Source: an uncultured Collinsella sp.
GTDB taxonomy: Bacteria > Actinomycetota > Coriobacteriia > Coriobacteriales > Coriobacteriaceae
Direction: 5' to 3'
Length of the DNA stretch: 8,939 bases
NCBI GenBank assembly: GCA_902475475.1
Contig: CABRZY010000064.1
Span: forward strand, 1 to 8,939
The notes beneath the pieces were generated by a model, which did no database searches, had not been told where the DNA came from, and saw only the letters and a program-made list of their open reading frames with translations. Positions 6,851-8,939 of the stretch are shown here, one piece after another. Numbering within the stretch: the stretch's first letter is position 1; each line of letters begins with the position of its first letter. The translations under genes and the position numbers were made by a program.

Positions 6851-6976
6851 GCACCAAAACCCCCGACCCCATAAGTTGCGGTGGAATACGGACTGTTTTG
6901 ACCCTTTAAGCAACAATTCAGTCCCTATTTCACCGCAACTCATTTGGTGCAAAGTAACCTGTCCCCCTTGCACCAA
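6851..6976. repeat. Composite nested palindromic element (REP-like)
   Basis: Three inverted-repeat pairings lie in 126 bp. A 22-bp arm pair at 6874-6895 and 6919-6940 matches at 20 of 22 positions around a 23-bp loop. A perfect 9-bp pair, TTGGTGCAA (6944-6952) and TTGCACCAA (6968-6976), encloses 15 bp. TTTGGTGC (6943-6950) also matches GCACCAAA (6851-6858) across the central hairpin, so the two outer pairings compete. The right end touches the thrE stop codon. Nothing in it codes for protein. The layout resembles REP elements mobilised by IS200-like (RAYT) transposases, but no transposase is in the window. The rest of the gap, 6761-6850, shows nothing clear. Confidence 0.6.
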
Positions 6977-8545
6977 TTAGCTGGTATGGCGCCAGCGAGG
7001 GTCGGTGAGGGTTCTCGCCACGCCCAAGCCAACGGGCAGAAACGCCACGATGAGCACTGCGCGCACAAACCAGCCGAGCATGTTGACCGTGTCGAAGGTG
7101 CACATGTAATACATAGAGCGATAGAGATACAGACCGGGCACCATAATGACAATCGAAGGCACCGTGAGGGCGATGCGCGGGTAGGTGAGCTTGACTTCGG
7201 CCAAGCTTGCCAGCAGACCCGATACCAGCGCGCCGATAAACGCTGCTGCCTCGGGAGGCATTCCCGTGCTGAGGCCCAGGAAGGGAATCATCGTCGGCGC
7301 ATCGACAAGGGTCAGACGCAGGGTATTGGACACGGCGCCGATCAACCCAGCTGCCGCGGCCATCTTTACCGGGCTGTTGAACATCACCGAGAAGCCGAAT
7401 ACGCCAACGAAGCTCATCACCACGCGCAGGAGCGTAAGGGCAAGCGGCGAAAGGCCCAGTGGGGCAAAGTCGTCCGGCGCCAGGCCAACACACTCGGCAA
7501 CCATCCAACCTACGAGCGTCGCCATCACAATAATCGATACGGCATATGAAAGGCGCTCGATACCGCTTCGCATGTCGAGCTTGGCGATGTCGAGGCCCGC
7601 CGTAATGAGCGGAAAGCCGGGAATCACAAAGAGCATGGCGCCGATATAGCCTTCTTGGTGCGACATTGCCCCCGGTATGACCTGGCCAAGGCCGAGCAAT
7701 GCCAGCAGATACGAAACGCAAGCGAGCGCAACGCCGGTCGTCAGCGCGCTGAACTGACCAAGGCCTTGCTTGAGAATATGGGAGCGGGCAAAGTTGCCGA
7801 CACCCGCGCCCACAAACGCGCAGGCCATCTCGATAGGGCCGCCGCCGAGCAAAAAGACGAAGGCGCCGCAAGCACAAGCTGCCGCAAGGCCCTGTTGCCA
7901 GGGAGAGTAATCGGGTTTTGAACTCTCAACGGTCTTGAGCATCTCGTGGTATTCGTGCACGGTAAACCGGCGCCCATACGTCTCGATTTCCTTTAAGAAG
8001 CTCTCCATCATCCAAATGCGATGGGTATTGACTCCCGTTGTGGGCAGGCTGACAACCTCGTTAAAGCAGTGGCCATCTTCGATGCAGGTGCACTCAAACG
8101 ACAGAAGACTTAAGTCAACGTGGATGGTGACACCGAGTACGGCGGCAACACGATTCATGGTATCGCGCACGCGCCAGGCACCCGTTCCACTTGCCAGCAT
8201 AAGCATGCCGGTGCGGCAGATGATGGATGATTTATCGGTGAGCGGCGCATCGACGGCAAGCTCATCGCCTGCCGTCACGATCTGGTGCCAGTCAGTTTTC
8301 ATATGGAGCGCGCCGGCACGAACGCCGTGGTGCATGGGGGCTCTCGAAAGCAGCGAGTCAAGGCGCGAAGGCTGTGGGGGCTCCGTTGATTCGTCCTCAA
8401 CCTCATCAGTCTCTTCATCGACCAGATCAAAGGAATCAAGCGGCGCTGGCTCGCGACGGTCGATCAGCTCCTCGTCCTCATCATCAAAGTAATTGAACTG
8501 ATCGAGCATGTCCTCTTCGATTGAACGCTCGCTCGCGTCGTCCAT
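6977..8545 (-). CDS. ThrE-family threonine/serine exporter (fused DUF1212 + DUF3815)
   Basis: A 522-residue inner-membrane carrier, close to the ~490 residues of Corynebacterium ThrE, which exports threonine and serine using the proton gradient. Residues 11-58 form a very acidic, probably disordered cytoplasmic tail (DQFNYFDDEDEELID). Residues 105-210 are the soluble ThrE N-terminal part (ICRTGMLMLASGTGAWRVRD). Ten or so hydrophobic segments follow. The characteristic motif VIPGFPLITAGLDIAKLD is at 307-324, and the second domain ends with TVPSIVIMVPGLYLYRSMYY (461-480). Many species split these two domains into separate genes; here they are fused. The ATG at 8545 has a strong AGGAAGGGAG ribosome site 7 nt upstream. 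It stands alone, between a terminator-rich leader and the palindromic element. Which solute it exports here is inferred from the family. Confidence 0.92.
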   Translation of the reverse strand: MDDASERSIEEDMLDQFNYFDDEDEELIDRREPAPLDSFDLVDEETDEVEDESTEPPQPSRLDSLLSRAPMHHGVRAGALHMKTDWHQIVTAGDELAVDAPLTDKSSIICRTGMLMLASGTGAWRVRDTMNRVAAVLGVTIHVDLSLLSFECTCIEDGHCFNEVVSLPTTGVNTHRIWMMESFLKEIETYGRRFTVHEYHEMLKTVESSKPDYSPWQQGLAAACACGAFVFLLGGGPIEMACAFVGAGVGNFARSHILKQGLGQFSALTTGVALACVSYLLALLGLGQVIPGAMSHQEGYIGAMLFVIPGFPLITAGLDIAKLDMRSGIERLSYAVSIIVMATLVGWMVAECVGLAPDDFAPLGLSPLALTLLRVVMSFVGVFGFSVMFNSPVKMAAAAGLIGAVSNTLRLTLVDAPTMIPFLGLSTGMPPEAAAFIGALVSGLLASLAEVKLTYPRIALTVPSIVIMVPGLYLYRSMYYMCTFDTVNMLGWFVRAVLIVAFLPVGLGVARTLTDPRWRHTS

Positions 8546-8613
8546 ATAGACGCTCCCTTCCTACCGACTAACCCCCATCCTAGGCAGCAACGGCTAAAGG
8601 AAACATAAAAGAG

Positions 8614-8648
8614 ACGGCTGTCATGCGAGCCATGTGCTCAACAGCCGT
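8614..8648 (-). terminator. Hairpin in the thrE leader, possible attenuator
   Basis: ACGGCTGT and ACAGCCGT form a perfect 8-bp stem with an inner GAGC/GCTC pairing. On the minus strand it is followed by CTCTTTTATG, a broken U-tract. It sits between the best thrE promoter candidate and the thrE start. The 5' arm (CAACGGCT, 8643-8650 on the minus strand) can instead pair perfectly over 8 bp with AGCCGTTG at 8588-8595. The gap 8546-8767 contains no convincing gene. Confidence 0.4.
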
Positions 8649-8674
8649 TGGGCAGTCGTTTAAGAACGTCCCCA

Positions 8675-8702
8675 ATGATTACATCGATGTTCTAAGTGTC
8701 AA
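8675..8702 (-). promoter_or_regulatory. Likely thrE promoter
   Basis: On the minus strand a perfect TTGACA (8697-8702) is followed after 16 bp by AATCAT (8675-8680), which matches the -10 consensus at four of six positions and is preceded by a TGn extension. Transcription would start near 8668, giving a leader of about 120 nt that includes the hairpin at 8614-8648. Confidence 0.5.
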
Positions 8703-8767
8703 CCAAGTCAACGCCGCAGGTAGAGGACGGACAGCGAGCGACGTCCAGGGCGAACAAGTTGGCATGA

Positions 8768-8808
8768 AAAAGGCAAGGCATAGACCTTCTGGTCATGCCT
8801 TGCCTTTT
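8768..8808. terminator. Strong bidirectional rho-independent terminator
   Basis: AAAAGGCAAGGCAT pairs perfectly with ATGCCTTGCCTTTT over 14 bp. After one bulged A the stem continues with GACC/GGTC around a TTCT loop. Both strands end in a T run (TTTTG on plus, TTTTTC on minus). On the minus strand it would stop transcription from the gene ending at 8882. Confidence 0.9.
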
Positions 8809-8848
8809 GAATGACAAATTGTCGCCCTGGGCGGCGCGCAGCGTCAAC

Positions 8849-8880
8849 TGGTTACGCGGGTTGGTAAACCCGCGTAACCA
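8849..8880. repeat. Perfect 14-bp hairpin without U-tract
   Basis: TGGTTACGCGGGTT and AACCCGCGTAACCA are exact inverted copies around the 4-base loop GGTA. It starts one base after the stop codon of the partial gene at 8882 (minus strand) and lacks a T run on either side, so it is not a standard terminator. It may stabilise the 3' end of that mRNA or be a REP-type palindrome. Confidence 0.65.
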
Positions 8881-8881
8881 C

Positions 8882-8939
8882 CTAGGTCGCGCCCTTGAAG
8901 TTGAACGTCAGATTGTCCAAATGCGGCCCGCGCAGCGTC
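8882..8939 (-). CDS. C-terminal end of an unidentified gene (partial)
   Basis: One minus-strand frame is open from the window edge to a TAG at 8882-8884 and reads TLRGPHLDNLTFNFKGAT. Codons are mostly G/C-ending, like the neighbouring genes, and the reading frame stops immediately before a hairpin and a strong terminator, which is what the end of a real gene looks like. Eighteen residues are too few to identify the family. The other two minus-strand frames are less plausible: one meets a stop within ten codons. The call rests on frame, composition and context only. Confidence 0.4.
   Translation of the reverse strand, partial: TLRGPHLDNLTFNFKGAT

Noticed and set aside
8580..8633. Minus-strand 17-codon frame MARMTAVSFMFPLAVAA in the thrE leader, considered as a leader peptide
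   Set aside because: There is no convincing ribosome site and only one threonine codon, so it does not resemble an attenuator peptide for threonine or serine.
8623..8814. 63-codon plus-strand frame
   Set aside because: It runs through one hairpin and ends inside the strong bidirectional terminator; no ribosome site and no recognisable protein features.
1..8939. tRNA, rRNA, CRISPR array or intact insertion sequence
   Set aside because: No cloverleaf, regularly spaced repeats or transposase frame was found on either strand.

Overview
The window looks like chromosomal DNA of a strictly anaerobic, high-GC gut actinobacterium of the Coriobacteriia, most probably Collinsella or a close relative. 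This is inferred from the strong G/C bias at third codon positions, the mix of ATG and TTG (possibly GTG) starts, and the gene content: an oxygen-sensitive 2-hydroxyacyl-CoA-dehydratase-type activase, an actinobacterial ThrE-type exporter and a ClpC-type chaperone. No 16S or other taxonomic marker is present, so genus is a guess. All convincing genes lie on the minus strand, so transcription runs from high to low coordinates.

In transcription order: (1) 8882-8939, the last codons of an unidentified gene, followed by a perfect 14-bp hairpin and a strong bidirectional terminator. (2) 8546-8767, a gene-free leader holding the best promoter in the window (TTGACA, 16 bp, extended -10) and a terminator-like hairpin that competes with another pairing. 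(3) 6977-8545, a fused ThrE-family threonine/serine exporter with a long acidic N-terminus. (4) 6666-6976, gene-free, with a composite nested palindrome touching the thrE stop codon and a long terminator hairpin with a U-tract. (5) 6117-6665, a four-helix DUF2798 membrane protein. (6) 5831-6116, gene-free, with a structured 3' region, a strong terminator, a perfect 21-bp palindromic operator and a candidate promoter.

(7) 1397-5830, a 1477-residue protein with two complete activase (BcrAD/BadFG, ASKHA ATPase) domains followed by two HgdB/DUF2229-like segments. (8) 724-1413, a TetR-family regulator whose start overlaps the end of the large gene. (9) 532-723, a short gap with a terminator-like hairpin and a weak promoter candidate. 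(10) 1-531, the N-terminus of a ClpC-type Hsp100 ATPase.

The most coherent unit is the two-gene operon of the large activase/dehydratase-like protein and its TetR regulator. The 21-bp perfect palindrome sits where it would block the operon promoter, so a simple autoregulated, ligand-responsive switch is likely. The substrate of the large protein is unknown. The other genes are single transcription units separated by hairpins, several of which lie between the likely promoter and the start codon and may act as attenuators.
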